From: Methanosarcinales archaeon
GTDB lineage: Archaea > Halobacteriota > Methanosarcinia > Methanosarcinales > Methanosarcinaceae
Assembly (NCBI GenBank): GCA_012329085.1
Contig: JAAXQB010000101.1
Coordinates: 1 to 26,283 of the forward strand
DNA length: 26,283 nucleotides
Direction of reading: 5' to 3'
The number at the start of each line of letters is the position of its first letter. Positions within the stretch are counted from its first letter, which is position 1. Of this stretch, positions 7,212-15,890 are shown piece by piece. A program made the translations under genes and the position numbers. The notes beneath the pieces are model-generated. The model saw nothing but the letters and a program-made list of their open reading frames with translations, was not told the DNA's origin and did not search any database.

Positions 7212-7469
7212 GTTATCTTGTAAAATATTTTTATATTATGGTGATATTTAGATTAAATCTATGCTATTGTATAATTAAGTATTATTATACACATGTTATT
7301 ATATTATAAACACCATGCAATATAAATTTATTGAAAAATTAAAAAATTCATCTTAATTTTATCTTTATGCATAATGCGAAAATTAGATATTTTATAGAAC
7401 ACACTTCTTTTTAAGAACTGTATATTTCTAAATCATCTGCAACAATAAAATAATTGTTTTTTTTTTAGA

Positions 7470-8714
7470 TTAAAGCATTACTTTTTTTGGCATACCAATT
7501 ACATTTATTTGTTGAATAAGTTCTGTAAATTGCTCAATTTCAAATTGTAATATTTCATCTTCTGACATGCTTATTGACATTTCTCCATCAACCGTCAATC
7601 TATCAGGACCTCTTCTTATAAATCGCTCAATACCATCTCTACTTAACACTTCATTAAGGTCAATATCATGCACAAAAGCTCGCCCAGGTATAATAACAGT
7701 TTCTTTTATTTTTGAAAGGTCAAGTGCTTTTATATCTTCAATAGTAATAAGACAAGCAATATCTTTATTTACAGGCACAACATCCACAAATCCTTCAAGC
7801 TTATCAAATATTTCTTTTAAAAACGGCTCTGCGGTAATACTTGTTATAAGTGTCACCTCTTTCTTAATTTTAGGAAGTTTTTTAAGTAAATCATCATAAA
7901 ATCTTATTGCAAATGGTGCACCAGTTAAAGGATCATATACGGGAGTTCCAGTAATTCTTAAATTATAATTCGATGCAGCATCATACACAATATCTTGAAA
8001 TTCTGATATAGTATGTGGAATTATTCCTTTCATAATTGGTGCATTATTTAAAATTAGCCCTTGGCTCTTCGTGTTTGCAAATCTCATAAGCATTGCACCC
8101 GTTGCACCTGCATTTTCCAAATCAGATAGCGTTTTTTTAAGAATTTCGCCATCATTTACACCTGGAATTAATATAATTGCCGCATATACTTCACATTCTT
8201 TACAAAAGTCATAAAACACTTTTAAAGATGCGTCTGGATTTGGGTCTTTCATGTATTTTTTTCGAAGATTTAAATCTGTTGCAAATATAGTGAAAGATAC
8301 TTCGGTCACACCTTGTTCAATAAAAAATTCAGCTTCATCTCCATGATTAAATCCTTTTCCACTTGTATATCCGATATGAATGGGGACTCTAAATTGTGAG
8401 AAAATCCAAGATACAAGTTCTTTAAGTTCTTTGTAACAGCTAACATCGCCACCCCCACTAATTGTAATTTTATCAATAGGTGATTTGCAGAAATTTATAG
8501 TTTGTAGAACAGTTTGCATTACACTTGCAAGTGGTTTAAACCCCGAATAAGATTCTGTAATTCCTCTTGTGCAATAATCACATCCTTTTGAAAATGGAAA
8601 ACAATGTTTGCACCCAAATGCTTTATTGTTTTTTACTTTTTTAAAATAACAATAATCACAAAATCCAAGACAATCAATTCCGGGACTTCCACCTATGTCA
8701 GCAATAATTTCCAT
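7470..8714 (-). CDS. mmp10: Mmp10, McrA-arginine C-methyltransferase
   Basis: 414-aa methanogenesis marker protein 10. This is a cobalamin-dependent radical SAM enzyme that C-methylates a conserved arginine in the alpha subunit of methyl-coenzyme M reductase. Visible features are the N-terminal [15 protein letters not shown] opening and a radical SAM cluster motif C15-x3-C19-x2-C22 within [13 protein letters not shown] second cysteine set follows, C35-x2-C38 and C45-x2-C48 (CKHC...CDYC), a four-Cys arrangement known in this family to bind an additional iron. A glycine-rich [16 protein letters not shown] strand follows in SAM-binding position. The C-terminal half carries the family's cobalamin-binding region. 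Length is normal and no key cysteine is missing. Its presence argues that the organism makes MCR. It is a single gene whose upstream region is full of repeat modules. Confidence 0.93.
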   Translation of the reverse strand: MEIIADIGGSPGIDCLGFCDYCYFKKVKNNKAFGCKHCFPFSKGCDYCTRGITESYSGFKPLASVMQTVLQTINFCKSPIDKITISGGGDVSCYKELKELVSWIFSQFRVPIHIGYTSGKGFNHGDEAEFFIEQGVTEVSFTIFATDLNLRKKYMKDPNPDASLKVFYDFCKECEVYAAIILIPGVNDGEILKKTLSDLENAGATGAMLMRFANTKSQGLILNNAPIMKGIIPHTISEFQDIVYDAASNYNLRITGTPVYDPLTGAPFAIRFYDDLLKKLPKIKKEVTLITSITAEPFLKEIFDKLEGFVDVVPVNKDIACLITIEDIKALDLSKIKETVIIPGRAFVHDIDLNEVLSRDGIERFIRRGPDRLTVDGEMSISMSEDEILQFEIEQFTELIQQINVIGMPKKVML

Positions 8715-8801
8715 ACACTCATATTTAGGTTTATATTTAAAAATATTTTACAAAATAGAATTGATTTAAAGGACATATTTTAATTTTTGTATGTGTTTAG
8801 T

Positions 8802-8864
8802 CGAGAAATTAGAAATTTCTCTCAGTATGTAATACGAATAACGACCATTCGTTCAATCATGAGC
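8802..8864 (+). repeat. Partial type B repeat plus imperfect hairpin
   Basis: CGAGAAATTAGAAATTTCTC (8802-8821), TCAGTATGTAATACGAATAA, then GACCATTCGTTCAATC and ATGAGC (8843-8864). The last unit is the same imperfect sub-type seen at 1659-1713. It lies about 90 nt upstream of mmp10, which reads on the minus strand. Confidence 0.75.
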
Positions 8865-8953
8865 TATCCGAGATTTTCTATAACATATTTCTCTTTGAGG
8901 AATATGTATTTGTAAATTATATACTAATATTCAGAATGTTCAATCACAAGTTA

Positions 8954-9010
8954 CGAGAAATTAGAAATTTCTCTCAGTATATAATTTATAAATTATATAC
9001 TATAAAAAAT
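8954..9010 (+). repeat. Type B composite repeat with perfect 26-bp palindrome
   Basis: A GAGAAATT/AATTTCTC hairpin with AGA loop (8955-8973) is followed by an uninterrupted 26-bp palindrome at 8976-9001 (arms AGTATATAATTTA) and a TATAAAAAA tail. It is the most regular copy of the AT palindrome in the window. Confidence 0.9.
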
Positions 9011-9124
9011 TTAGAAAAAAGCAATGGTGCATTAATTCACAGATTGCACAGATTGAGTAAATTCAAGAAATTTTTAATTTTTCAAAATAAAATTTATCTG
9101 TAAAAAGATATATTAATGGCCATA

Positions 9125-9388
9125 TTATTTGCTATATGCATCTCGACTATGGCGAACATGGTAAATTATCACGACCTTTGTTTTAGTACATACTTGATAA
9201 ATCACTCTATAATCTCCAACTCAGATACGATAATTCCGTTCAGAATTTCGAAATTTACGATGCTGTGGCGGAAATGGATTATTTGCAAGAGATTCAGCAA
9301 TTTTAACAATTCTATGAATTTATTGCGAGTCAATATTTCGTAAGTCTCGTTCAGCGGATTTTTTCCACTGAATCTTAAAAGAATCCAT
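9125..9388 (-). pseudogene. relE: RelE/ParE-family toxin with two in-frame stops
   Basis: Reading the minus strand from ATG (9388-9386) gives an 87-codon frame that matches the RelE fold throughout. It starts MDSFKIQWKKSAERDLRNI, continues with IAESLANNPFPPQHRKF and NYRI, then VGDYRVIYQ and VIIYHVRHSRDAY. The frame is interrupted by TAA at codon 23 (9322-9320) and TGA at codon 56 (9223-9221). The TGA lies where the family has the R of RIRVGDYR, so a CGA to TGA transition explains it. No shift in frame is needed. The start overlaps the end of the antitoxin by 14 bp, the usual TA arrangement. Lysine and arginine residues of the catalytic face (YRVIY, HVRHSRDAY) are retained, so inactivation looks recent. 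Confidence 0.9.
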
Positions 9389-9566
9389 CTTTTTTCAATT
9401 TATATTTAATTTCTTCTAATGTTATCGCGGATTCATCTTGCCGTTCAGTTATGATTGTGATATCATGTATATCTTCTATGAGTTCTTCATACTCTTTGAT
9501 TGGAATAACTACTGCTGTTTTTTGTCCCATTTCGTTTATAATATATTGCTCTTGAAATTTTTTCAT
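9375..9566 (-). CDS. RelB-like antitoxin, orphaned
   Basis: 63-aa antitoxin of the RelB/Phd-like type that pairs with RelE/ParE toxins. The recognisable pattern is YIINEMGQKTAVVIPIKEYE (N-terminal DNA-binding/dimer strand and helix), a central acidic helix LIEDIHDI, and a C-terminal toxin-neutralising tail ESAITLEEIKYKLKKDG. It is intact while its toxin is not, so it may persist as a neutral remnant or protect against homologous toxins. The start codon lies two nt from an AT palindrome (9568-9592) whose far arm contains TATATAAC about 25 nt upstream of ATG, a spacing compatible with a leaderless archaeal transcript. Confidence 0.88.
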   Translation of the reverse strand: MKKFQEQYIINEMGQKTAVVIPIKEYEELIEDIHDITIITERQDESAITLEEIKYKLKKDGFF

Positions 9567-9567
9567 T

Positions 9568-9641
9568 GTATATAACTTATAAAGTTATATACTAAACACT
9601 CATTCATTCTGAATGAGTTAGAGAAATTTTTTAATTTCTCG
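9568..9641 (-). repeat. Type A composite repeat (copy 1)
   Basis: The modules on the plus strand are GTATATAACTT / AAGTTATATAC with ATA between (9568-9592), TAAAC, a hairpin ACTCATTCA/TGAATGAGT around TTC (9598-9618), then GAGAAATT/AATTTCTC (9621-9640) and G. Its reverse complement matches 18940-19011 almost base for base over some 50 nt from the hairpin to the AT palindrome. It lies immediately in front of the antitoxin gene. Confidence 0.92.
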
Positions 9642-9687
9642 TATTCACATTCCTTAAATTTTTAATTTCTAAAAATTCTCAATTCAA

Positions 9688-11214
9688 TTATTTTTGAAGA
9701 ATTGTATTAATCGCCGTTATCAATGCATCAACAGATGCACATACAATATCTGAACTTGAAGACCTTGCATTTATAATTCTCCCCTCTTCATCTTCGACGC
9801 CAATTATAACTTCTGCAAGCGAATCCGCCCCCCCAGAAATTGCTTCAATTCTAAAATCATGCAATTTAATTTTTGTATATTCTTTTATTATCTCTTCTAC
9901 AACATTTAAAGCAGCATCTACTGGACCCACGCCTATATTAGAAATAACAACTTCTTTATTGTCGATTATTACTTTTATTACTGCTGTTGGAGTAATTACA
10001 TTTCCAGTCATAACAGAAAGCTCTTTTAACACAATCATTTTTCGCCCTTTTGGCTTTCCAAGAACCACTCTTGCAACTGAATGAAGATCGGCATCTGTTA
10101 TCCTTTTACCTTTATCTGCAATATTTTTAATTCTACTTACAATTTCATCCATTTGAGCTGTTGTAGGGTGTAATCCAGCCGATATCAATGATTTTTGTAT
10201 TGCATGCCTTCCTGCATGTTTTCCAAGCACAATTCTACGCACAGCCCCAACCATTTCAGGAGTCATAATTCCGGGCTCAAAAGTATCTGATTTTTCAAGC
10301 ACTCCATGAGTATGTATTCCAGATTCATGTGCAAATGCATTTTCTCCGACAATTGCCGTATTTGGAGGTATGCGAATTCCAGTATATTGCTCAACCATTT
10401 TAGAAGTTTCTAAAATATATTCTGTTTTTATATTTGTTTGCATTTCATATATTGAATGTAAACTCATTACAGTTTCTGCAAGACTTGCATTCCCAGCTCG
10501 TTCCCCAATTCCATTTATTGTGACTTGTACCTGTCCAGCACCTGCTTCTATTGCCATAATATTATTTGCAACTGCAAGACCAAAATCATTATGGCAATGA
10601 ACATCGATTAATGCACCTTTTATTTCTTTTTTCAATCGATTTATAAGATTATAAATGCCAGATGGTGCCATTATTCCAACTGTATCTGGAACATTGATAA
10701 TATCGCATCCAACATCAACAACTGTTTTATATACTTCTTTCAAATAATCAAAATCTGTTCTTGTTGCATCCATTGCCGAAAACATGCATTCTATTCCATG
10801 CGATTTAATATAATCAACTGCATTTTGCGACATTTCAAGAACTTCTTCTCTTTCTTTTTTTATTGTGTGAATTCGTTGAATGTCAGAAGTAGGAATAAAG
10901 GTATGTATAATATCCACACCACAATCAATACATGCATCGATATCCTTTTCAACAACTCGTGCAAGACCGCACACTTTAAGATTTAAATTTTCATTTACAA
11001 TTAATTTTACAGATTGTTTATCTCCCTCTGAAGTTATTGGAAATCCTGCCTCTATTGAATCTACACAAAGCTTGTCAAGTTGTCTTGCTATTTCTAATTT
11101 TTGTTCTGTAGTTAATGATACACCTGGCGTTTGTTCGCCATCTCTTAGGGTTGTATCAAAAACAGTTATGTGTCTTTTTTTGTTGATACTTGTACCATAT
11201 AAATTATTACTCAT
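9688..11214 (-). CDS. leuA: 2-isopropylmalate synthase
   Basis: 508 aa. It condenses acetyl-CoA with 2-oxoisovalerate, the first committed step of leucine synthesis. The TIM barrel (about 14-280) has [13 protein letters not shown] (19-31), metal ligands H206 and H208 in VHCHNDFG, and [14 protein letters not shown] linker with [11 protein letters not shown] (297-306) leads to the accessory region. A C-terminal LeuA allosteric domain spans about 390-508, with [13 protein letters not shown] and an [10 protein letters not shown] loop, indicating feedback control. The alternative members of this superfamily in methanogens are citramalate synthase (CimA) and homocitrate synthase (AksA). AksA lacks this C-terminal domain, and the EAGFPI motif at 55-60 fits LeuA better than the EAGSAI of CimA. 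No other leu or ilv gene is adjacent. Confidence 0.85.
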   Translation of the reverse strand: MSNNLYGTSINKKRHITVFDTTLRDGEQTPGVSLTTEQKLEIARQLDKLCVDSIEAGFPITSEGDKQSVKLIVNENLNLKVCGLARVVEKDIDACIDCGVDIIHTFIPTSDIQRIHTIKKEREEVLEMSQNAVDYIKSHGIECMFSAMDATRTDFDYLKEVYKTVVDVGCDIINVPDTVGIMAPSGIYNLINRLKKEIKGALIDVHCHNDFGLAVANNIMAIEAGAGQVQVTINGIGERAGNASLAETVMSLHSIYEMQTNIKTEYILETSKMVEQYTGIRIPPNTAIVGENAFAHESGIHTHGVLEKSDTFEPGIMTPEMVGAVRRIVLGKHAGRHAIQKSLISAGLHPTTAQMDEIVSRIKNIADKGKRITDADLHSVARVVLGKPKGRKMIVLKELSVMTGNVITPTAVIKVIIDNKEVVISNIGVGPVDAALNVVEEIIKEYTKIKLHDFRIEAISGGADSLAEVIIGVEDEEGRIINARSSSSDIVCASVDALITAINTILQK

Positions 11215-11231
11215 TTTTGATTTTTCTCGTT

Positions 11232-11412
11232 GTATATAATTTATAACATTATATGATTAACACTTATTCTCTTTGAGAATGGCATTTAAAAAAATTTCCA
11301 ATATCTTATTTGGAAAGCTCATTCGGGACGAATGAGCATATGGGAAAATCTTTGATTCAGGAAATTCTCAAAGAGAATTTCCTTCTAAAAATTTCTCCAA
11401 AGGAGAAATTTT
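11232..11412. repeat. Cluster of repeat hairpins upstream of leuA
   Basis: The modules are: an AT palindrome half-matched (11232-11256); a hairpin GCTCATTCG/CGAATGAGC around GGA (11317-11337); an 11-bp perfect hairpin AGGAAATTCTC/GAGAATTTCCT around AAA (11359-11383); and another 11-bp perfect hairpin AAAATTTCTCC/GGAGAAATTTT around AAA (11388-11412). The last two belong to a sub-type with AAA/TTT loops. Seen from the leuA strand the GGA loop is TCC. The nearest hairpin is about 100 nt upstream of the leuA start. Confidence 0.85.
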
Positions 11413-11602
11413 GTTTTCGAACAAACGAGCGTTTGCCAATTCTCAAATAGAATTGTTGTTATCTCGCATTTTTTTATGAGGCGGGAGCTCAAATAATTAA
11501 TCGTGAATTATGAACTACCGCAGATTTTCTTTAACGATTATTCTCTTTAAGAATGTGCTTTATAAAAAATAAGTTAAAGAAAATTTTTAGTTTCTCGTTT
11601 CT
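11413..11602. other. Remainder of leuA/OB-protein gap
   Basis: This contains degenerate pieces of the same modules (CGAGCGTTTGCC, ATTCTCAAATAGAATTG, TATCTCGC) and no ORF. The two flanking genes are both on the minus strand, so the stretch holds the leuA promoter and upstream region. Confidence 0.4.
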
Positions 11603-11639
11603 CAGAAAATCACCCCATTCAAATAAAGTTTATATGGGG
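11603..11639 (-). terminator. Possible terminator hairpin after OB-fold gene
   Basis: On the minus strand, CCCCAT (11639-11634) can pair with ATGGGG (11618-11613) across a 15-nt loop. It is followed by TGATTTTC. It begins about 8 nt past the stop codon of the OB-fold gene. GC-rich stems are rare in this window, which makes it stand out, but the U tract is short and archaeal termination mostly depends on U runs. Confidence 0.35.
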
Positions 11640-11646
11640 CTTATAA

Positions 11647-12762
11647 TTAAAATTTAATTTTGCCCCTTTCTCCTAAACTCAACTCAGTTTCATCATTAAA
11701 TCCAGATTTTGCATATGCATCTATAATTTCAACTTTTGCACCAATTTCAAGTTCATGAACAATATTTGCATGTGCGCCCCATAGAGTAACTCTTATGTCT
11801 CCGGTGTTATCGGATACATTAATATTTGCAACAATTCCAGGAGTCCCATCATCGCGAGAGAACTCCCTAATATCTCCTTTGCCAGATACTTCTCCTTCTA
11901 TTGAATATGCACTATCCGGTACAATATCTATGATTTCTGTAAATGTTTCTTTAAATTCAACAGTTTCATCAATCTTTTTAATTATCCCATAATCCCCAAT
12001 TTGAAGTTCTACTTTTTGACTGAAATTATTTTCTCTTGCATATGCATTTAATATTTCAATAGAATCATCCACTTCAAGTTCTTCTGTAATATCTGTTTTA
12101 TCATCCCATAAAGTAACTCTAATTTTTCCTGTAATATCTCCAATTTCTAAATTGCAAACTCGCCCAACCGAACCGTCTTTTTTATTAAACATTCGCATCT
12201 CTGATATATTAAGAACTTTTGCTTTAAGATTGATATCCCCCATTCCATCTATAACATCTTTAATCTCAAGTGAGTTCATTACAACAGTGATATTTTTTTC
12301 AATTTCAGTAATTGAACCAGTTCTTCCAAGATTTATTTCAATTCCTGAATAGCCATCTTTTGCATATCCTTGTATTTGATATACGCTTCCTTCTTTGATT
12401 TTATTTGCTTTTATAAGTTCTGCCTTTTCATCCCATAATGTTACGCGGATTGCACTTGTTTCGTCTGCAACTTTAATATTTCCAACTATTCCAACAGAAC
12501 CGTCATTTCGGTTAAACTCTCGAATTCCAAGTAAAGATACAACTTTAGCTGACACATTTACATTATCTCCTGCTTTTATGCTTGATATTGTAGAGTCACC
12601 TTCGGTTTCAGTAACGCCAAGATCTTTTGAAACAAGCATAGCTGCGGTTTGCTCATCGCATAAACCATTCATTTTTTCAATTTTTTCTTCAACTCTTTTT
12701 AAGAAGTCTTTTTTATCAATAATGCCATCAAGTTTTTCATAAATTTCATTAATTGTGCTCAT
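11647..12762 (-). CDS. RPA-like ssDNA-binding protein, three OB folds
   Basis: 371-aa member of the archaeal replication protein A / OB-fold family, expected to coat single-stranded DNA in replication and repair. A short helical N-terminus (LDGIIDKKDFLKRVEEKIEK and CDEQTAAMLVSKDLGV) is followed by three tandem OB domains, about 60-155, 170-265 and 280-371. Each has the block REF/MRMF...DGS/TxG...IRVTLW. The IRVTLW hexamer recurs at 105-110, 214-219 and 323-328, a period of exactly 109 residues, so the domains arose by duplication. No zinc-finger cysteines are present, unlike some euryarchaeal RPAs. The gene is divergent from the MFS transporter, with 146 nt between starts. Confidence 0.88.
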   Translation of the reverse strand: MSTINEIYEKLDGIIDKKDFLKRVEEKIEKMNGLCDEQTAAMLVSKDLGVTETEGDSTISSIKAGDNVNVSAKVVSLLGIREFNRNDGSVGIVGNIKVADETSAIRVTLWDEKAELIKANKIKEGSVYQIQGYAKDGYSGIEINLGRTGSITEIEKNITVVMNSLEIKDVIDGMGDINLKAKVLNISEMRMFNKKDGSVGRVCNLEIGDITGKIRVTLWDDKTDITEELEVDDSIEILNAYARENNFSQKVELQIGDYGIIKKIDETVEFKETFTEIIDIVPDSAYSIEGEVSGKGDIREFSRDDGTPGIVANINVSDNTGDIRVTLWGAHANIVHELEIGAKVEIIDAYAKSGFNDETELSLGERGKIKF

Positions 12763-12908
12763 AGTTAGTCCTTTATATTTAATTCAATGTATTTCGAGTA
12801 TATAATCATATTCAATTTATTAAATTCAAATAATTATTACTTTTCCGATAGTGTTTAAATGATTAACATTAACTATATTAGCAACAATCATAATAAATTT
12901 AACTATCA

Positions 12909-13961
12909 ATGAAACTTAATGCAATCCAATTTTTAGTAAATTCATCTTTTATGATGACGATTATATTTGTACCACTTTTCGCGAAATCTCTTGGAGCGTC
13001 ATATTTTGAAATAGGAATAATTGGTGCAGCATTTGGATTTATGACTTCAATTTCCTCATATATATTTGGAAGGGTTGCTGACATTCATAAATTAAAAAGC
13101 ATTCTTTTGGTGGGTCTATTAGCATCTGCAATTACATTCTTTTTACAAATATTTGCAACATGCCCAATATCTCTTGCAATTGTGCGAGGTTTTGCAGGAT
13201 TTAGTATAGGTATAGCTCCCGGTGCACTTGTTGCATTTGTGCATTATAAGAAAAAAAGCATTGGAAAATTTAGTTCATTTGGTGCACTTGGGTGGACAAT
13301 TGGATACATACTTGCGGGATTAATTGGAAATATTTATTATTTATTTGTAATATCTTCTTTATTTTTTTGTATTGCATTTATATGTGCACTTGGATTAGAA
13401 GATATAGAAAAACCAGTTCTTGATTTGGGATATTTTTCACATGACACTCTAATAAAAAATATAAGAATTTATTTGGCAATATTTGTGCGGCATACAGGGG
13501 CAGTTTCTGTATGGGCTATTTTACCATTATATCTTGCTTATCTTGGTGCAAATATGTTTTGGATAGGTATGATTTATGCAATTAATCCTGCTGTGCAATT
13601 TTTCATTATGCGAAATATGGGTGGTTTTAAAAATGAAACACTTGTATCAATAGGATATATTTTATCAATTTTTGCATTCGTAAGTTTTGCATTTGCACCA
13701 ACTTATTTATTTATAATTCCCGGAATGATACTTGTGGCATGTAGTTGGTCATTTCTATTTGTAGGTTCAATGAATTTAGTTATTAAAAAAAATCCAGATA
13801 TAGCAACTTCTGCAGGACTTCTTAATTTCTCAATAGGTGCGGCAAGTGTTACAGGTCCATTAATTGGTGGTACTCTATTACAATTCTATGGATTTGAAGT
13901 TGTATTATTTGGTGCAGCAATATTATCCTTTTTTGGATTTGTCATATTTGTTAAATTTTAA
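12909..13961 (+). CDS. MFS transporter
   Basis: 350-aa integral membrane protein of the major facilitator superfamily. Hydrophobic segments start around residues 5, 33, 64, 86, 124, 143, 187, 210, 241, 262, 296 and 329, giving 11-12 helices. MFS motif A is recognisable as GRVADIHKLK (54-63) between helices 2 and 3. A shorter repeat of the fold begins after the central loop (about 163-185, LEDIEKPVLDLGYFSHD). It is shorter than the typical 400-450 aa because loops and termini are minimal. The substrate cannot be read. No SD precedes ATG. It is a monocistronic gene; a T7 run (13974-13980) just after the stop could terminate it. Confidence 0.82.
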   Translation: MKLNAIQFLVNSSFMMTIIFVPLFAKSLGASYFEIGIIGAAFGFMTSISSYIFGRVADIHKLKSILLVGLLASAITFFLQIFATCPISLAIVRGFAGFSIGIAPGALVAFVHYKKKSIGKFSSFGALGWTIGYILAGLIGNIYYLFVISSLFFCIAFICALGLEDIEKPVLDLGYFSHDTLIKNIRIYLAIFVRHTGAVSVWAILPLYLAYLGANMFWIGMIYAINPAVQFFIMRNMGGFKNETLVSIGYILSIFAFVSFAFAPTYLFIIPGMILVACSWSFLFVGSMNLVIKKNPDIATSAGLLNFSIGAASVTGPLIGGTLLQFYGFEVVLFGAAILSFFGFVIFVKF

Positions 13962-13973
13962 ATAATAAAATGA

Positions 13974-13980
13974 TTTTTTT
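13974..13980 (+). terminator. Possible U-tract terminator after MFS gene
   Basis: A run of seven T starts 13 nt after the MFS stop codon. Archaeal RNA polymerases can terminate at such U tracts without a hairpin. In a genome this AT-rich, runs of this length also occur by chance. Confidence 0.35.
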
Positions 13981-14370
13981 ATTAAAAATGTTAGGAAAAT
14001 ATTTCTAAACTAAAAATTTTTCACTCATTTTTCATTTAATAATCCATAACATTATAAACTGTGACTGTTTAATATTATAACATCATAGCTCTATAAAATT
14101 AAATTAAATGGAGTTGTGTATTCTATTTAATAAAAACATTCAATGCATTATAAAATATTAAATTTAATGAATTTTGAATGGGTAATAAATAGATATTAAA
14201 TAGACAATTAAAAATTCAATTTGATATTTAATAAATATTCATGCAATGCATGTAAATATCTATCAAATTATACCAATAATAGATTCAAATACTAATAGTA
14301 GAAATTACGAGCATAATAGTTTGTAATAAAATTATATAAAATTAATAAACACTTTTAATATAATATTTAA

Positions 14371-14399
14371 ACGAGAAAAGAGGAATTTTCTCGTTTTTT
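14371..14399 (+). terminator. Hairpin followed by T run
   Basis: ACGAGAAAA (14371-14379) pairs with TTTTCTCGT (14386-14394) across a six-nt loop, and six Ts end at 14399. It looks like an intrinsic terminator although the nearest plus-strand gene ended 410 nt earlier. It could end an unannotated small RNA or be an eroded GAGAAATT module. Confidence 0.35.
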
Positions 14400-14947
14400 A
14401 CATATTACCAAAAAAGTATAAATTTTTTCAATTACAATTAAGTTCTAAATTAAATACTTCTATTTAATTAAAAGAAGTTTATACAATTTCCAAAAAAATT
14501 ATAAATAAAATTTATGATTTTAAAAATATTTAGAGCTGTACATTCAAATATTTGATTTATGCATGATTATAAATCACTGATGCTGTAATATATTGCAAAT
14601 TATGCTGTTTTATATTGAAAAATTGGAATTTTCATAAATATTGGGTTTACAATATTTGTATTAATTTCATAATTTTGATTTCAAATAAATTAAATTATTG
14701 TGGTTAATCATATAAAGCAAAGGGCATAATTGTGATAAATTTTAAAAAGTATCATCTCTAATACATTTGCAATTATTTAATAATCACTTATACTAACATG
14801 CATTCGTTTAAAAAAGATAAAAAACATTTTTTTAAATAAATGTATAAAATAAAAAAGCATAATATCAATAAATTAAAATTTTAGTTTTATATATTGGTTC
14901 AAAGAAATGCATATTTTATAAAAAAAGCTGATTTTTATTTTTGGATA

Positions 14948-15020
14948 GCTCGTTTGGAACAAAAGAGCGTTTGCTCGTTTGGAACAAACGAGCGTTTGCT
15001 CATTTTCGAAGAGAATGAGT
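14948..15020. repeat. Three-hairpin array with 4-nt spacers
   Basis: 14948-14968: GCTCGTTTG/CAAAAGAGC around GAA, one mismatch. 14973-14993: GCTCGTTTG/CAAACGAGC around GAA, perfect. 14998-15020: GCTCATTTTC/GAGAATGAGT around GAA, with wobbles. Both spacers are exactly GTTT. Degenerate units continue to about 15160, which is why a chance 86-codon frame spans the array. Confidence 0.9.
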
Positions 15021-15583
15021 GTATGAGAAAATCTTTGATTTTTGATAAATCAGTCTTGAAGAGAGTGAGCGATAGCATACAATTTATAAAATTCATTCTC
15101 GTTAGAAGGTCATTAACGAGCGTATCGTTTCGAACTAGCTTTCGAAGAGAATGACCGTTTAATGAACGATTATTATATACAAATAGAAATTTTAAATTTC
15201 TCGTTTTTATAATGCTGTAAATGTTTCATATAAGTGGTTACAACTAAAAAATAGGTAGAATGTATTTATAAATAAACATATTACAACTTTGAAAAAGATT
15301 GTATTGATGCATAATCTTTAATAAAAAAATATTGGGCGTGTTATATTAATTTATTTCAAAAGAATGAATGGTTAAGTGTAATTTAATTTTTATATTTTAA
15401 ATATAATTATTATTTGTCTATTTGCTACTAATTTGTATTTAGATTCCATATGATTAGAGAAAATGATAAAATTTTAATTTTATGCACAATCTGAAAGAAT
15501 TTTCGTATTATTCATATATAATTTGTAAAGTCCATTCTTGGAAAAAGAATGAGCGCTTATTATATGCTATGGGAAATTTCTAA
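15021..15583. other. Gene desert, second half
   Basis: This has decayed hairpin fragments (around 15053-15150 and 15534-15556) and a half AT palindrome near 15513. No ORF with family similarity is seen on either strand. Confidence 0.4.
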
Positions 15584-15660
15584 TTTCTCGAAATGAATTT
15601 CGAGAAAAAAGGAAAATTTCTCTCAGTATATAATTTTACAAATTATATACTATAAAAAAA
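15584..15660 (+). repeat. Hairpin plus type B composite repeat (copy 3)
   Basis: A 10-bp perfect hairpin TTTCTCGAAA/TTTCGAGAAA (15584-15607, TGAA loop) overlaps a type B element. That element runs through AAATTTCTCTCAG and an AT palindrome with 12-bp arms AGTATATAATTT (15625-15636) and AAATTATATACT (15640-15651) around TAC, then TATAAAAAAA. Confidence 0.85.
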
Positions 15661-15770
15661 TTATAAAAATTTTGCCTTCTTATTGTATATAATTTGTAGA
15701 TGCAGGTCTCTTGAAAAAAGAACCATGTTCTAGAAAATCTCAAATAACTTATCAATGAACATCTTTGATA

Positions 15771-15792
15771 GCTCATGATTGAACAAATGGGC
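15771..15792 (-). repeat. Imperfect hairpin unit before dnaG
   Basis: GCTCATGATTGAACAAATGGGC is split as arms GCTCAT/ATGGGC. It is the reverse complement of the sub-type at 1692-1713, with two changes. It lies about 100 nt upstream of dnaG. Confidence 0.6.
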
Positions 15793-15890
15793 GTTAATAT
15801 GCTCTCGAAGAGGTAGGCGTTATCTCATAAAATTTTATGAATCTTTAGGAATCTATTAAAGGGGAGGGGGATACAAAGGAGAATTACATA

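Larger units (their letters stand above)
13962..14893. other. Gene desert, first half
   Basis: About 930 nt with no ORF resembling a protein. The content is almost pure A/T with a few inverted repeats: a TGCAATGCATG-containing near-palindrome around 14239-14252 and the hairpin at 14371-14399. No GCTCATTCG units occur here. No tRNA or recognised RNA was found. Confidence 0.45.

Noticed and set aside
9221..9223. TGA in the toxin as selenocysteine or pyrrolysine-type recoding
   Set aside because: The expected residue is Arg, pyrrolysine uses TAG, a second unrelated stop (TAA) is present, and no SECIS-like structure was seen.
9116..9343. 75-codon open frame on the plus strand
   Set aside because: It is antisense to the RelE-like toxin reading frame, which has clear family similarity on the minus strand.
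10880..11239. 119-codon open frame antisense to leuA
   Set aside because: It overlaps the conserved N-terminus of LeuA on the other strand and has no independent features.
14894..15154. 86-codon open frame on the plus strand
   Set aside because: It lies across the hairpin array. Its protein repeats the array (IARLEQKSVCSFGTNERLL) and has no family resemblance or SD, so it is an artefact of the repeats.
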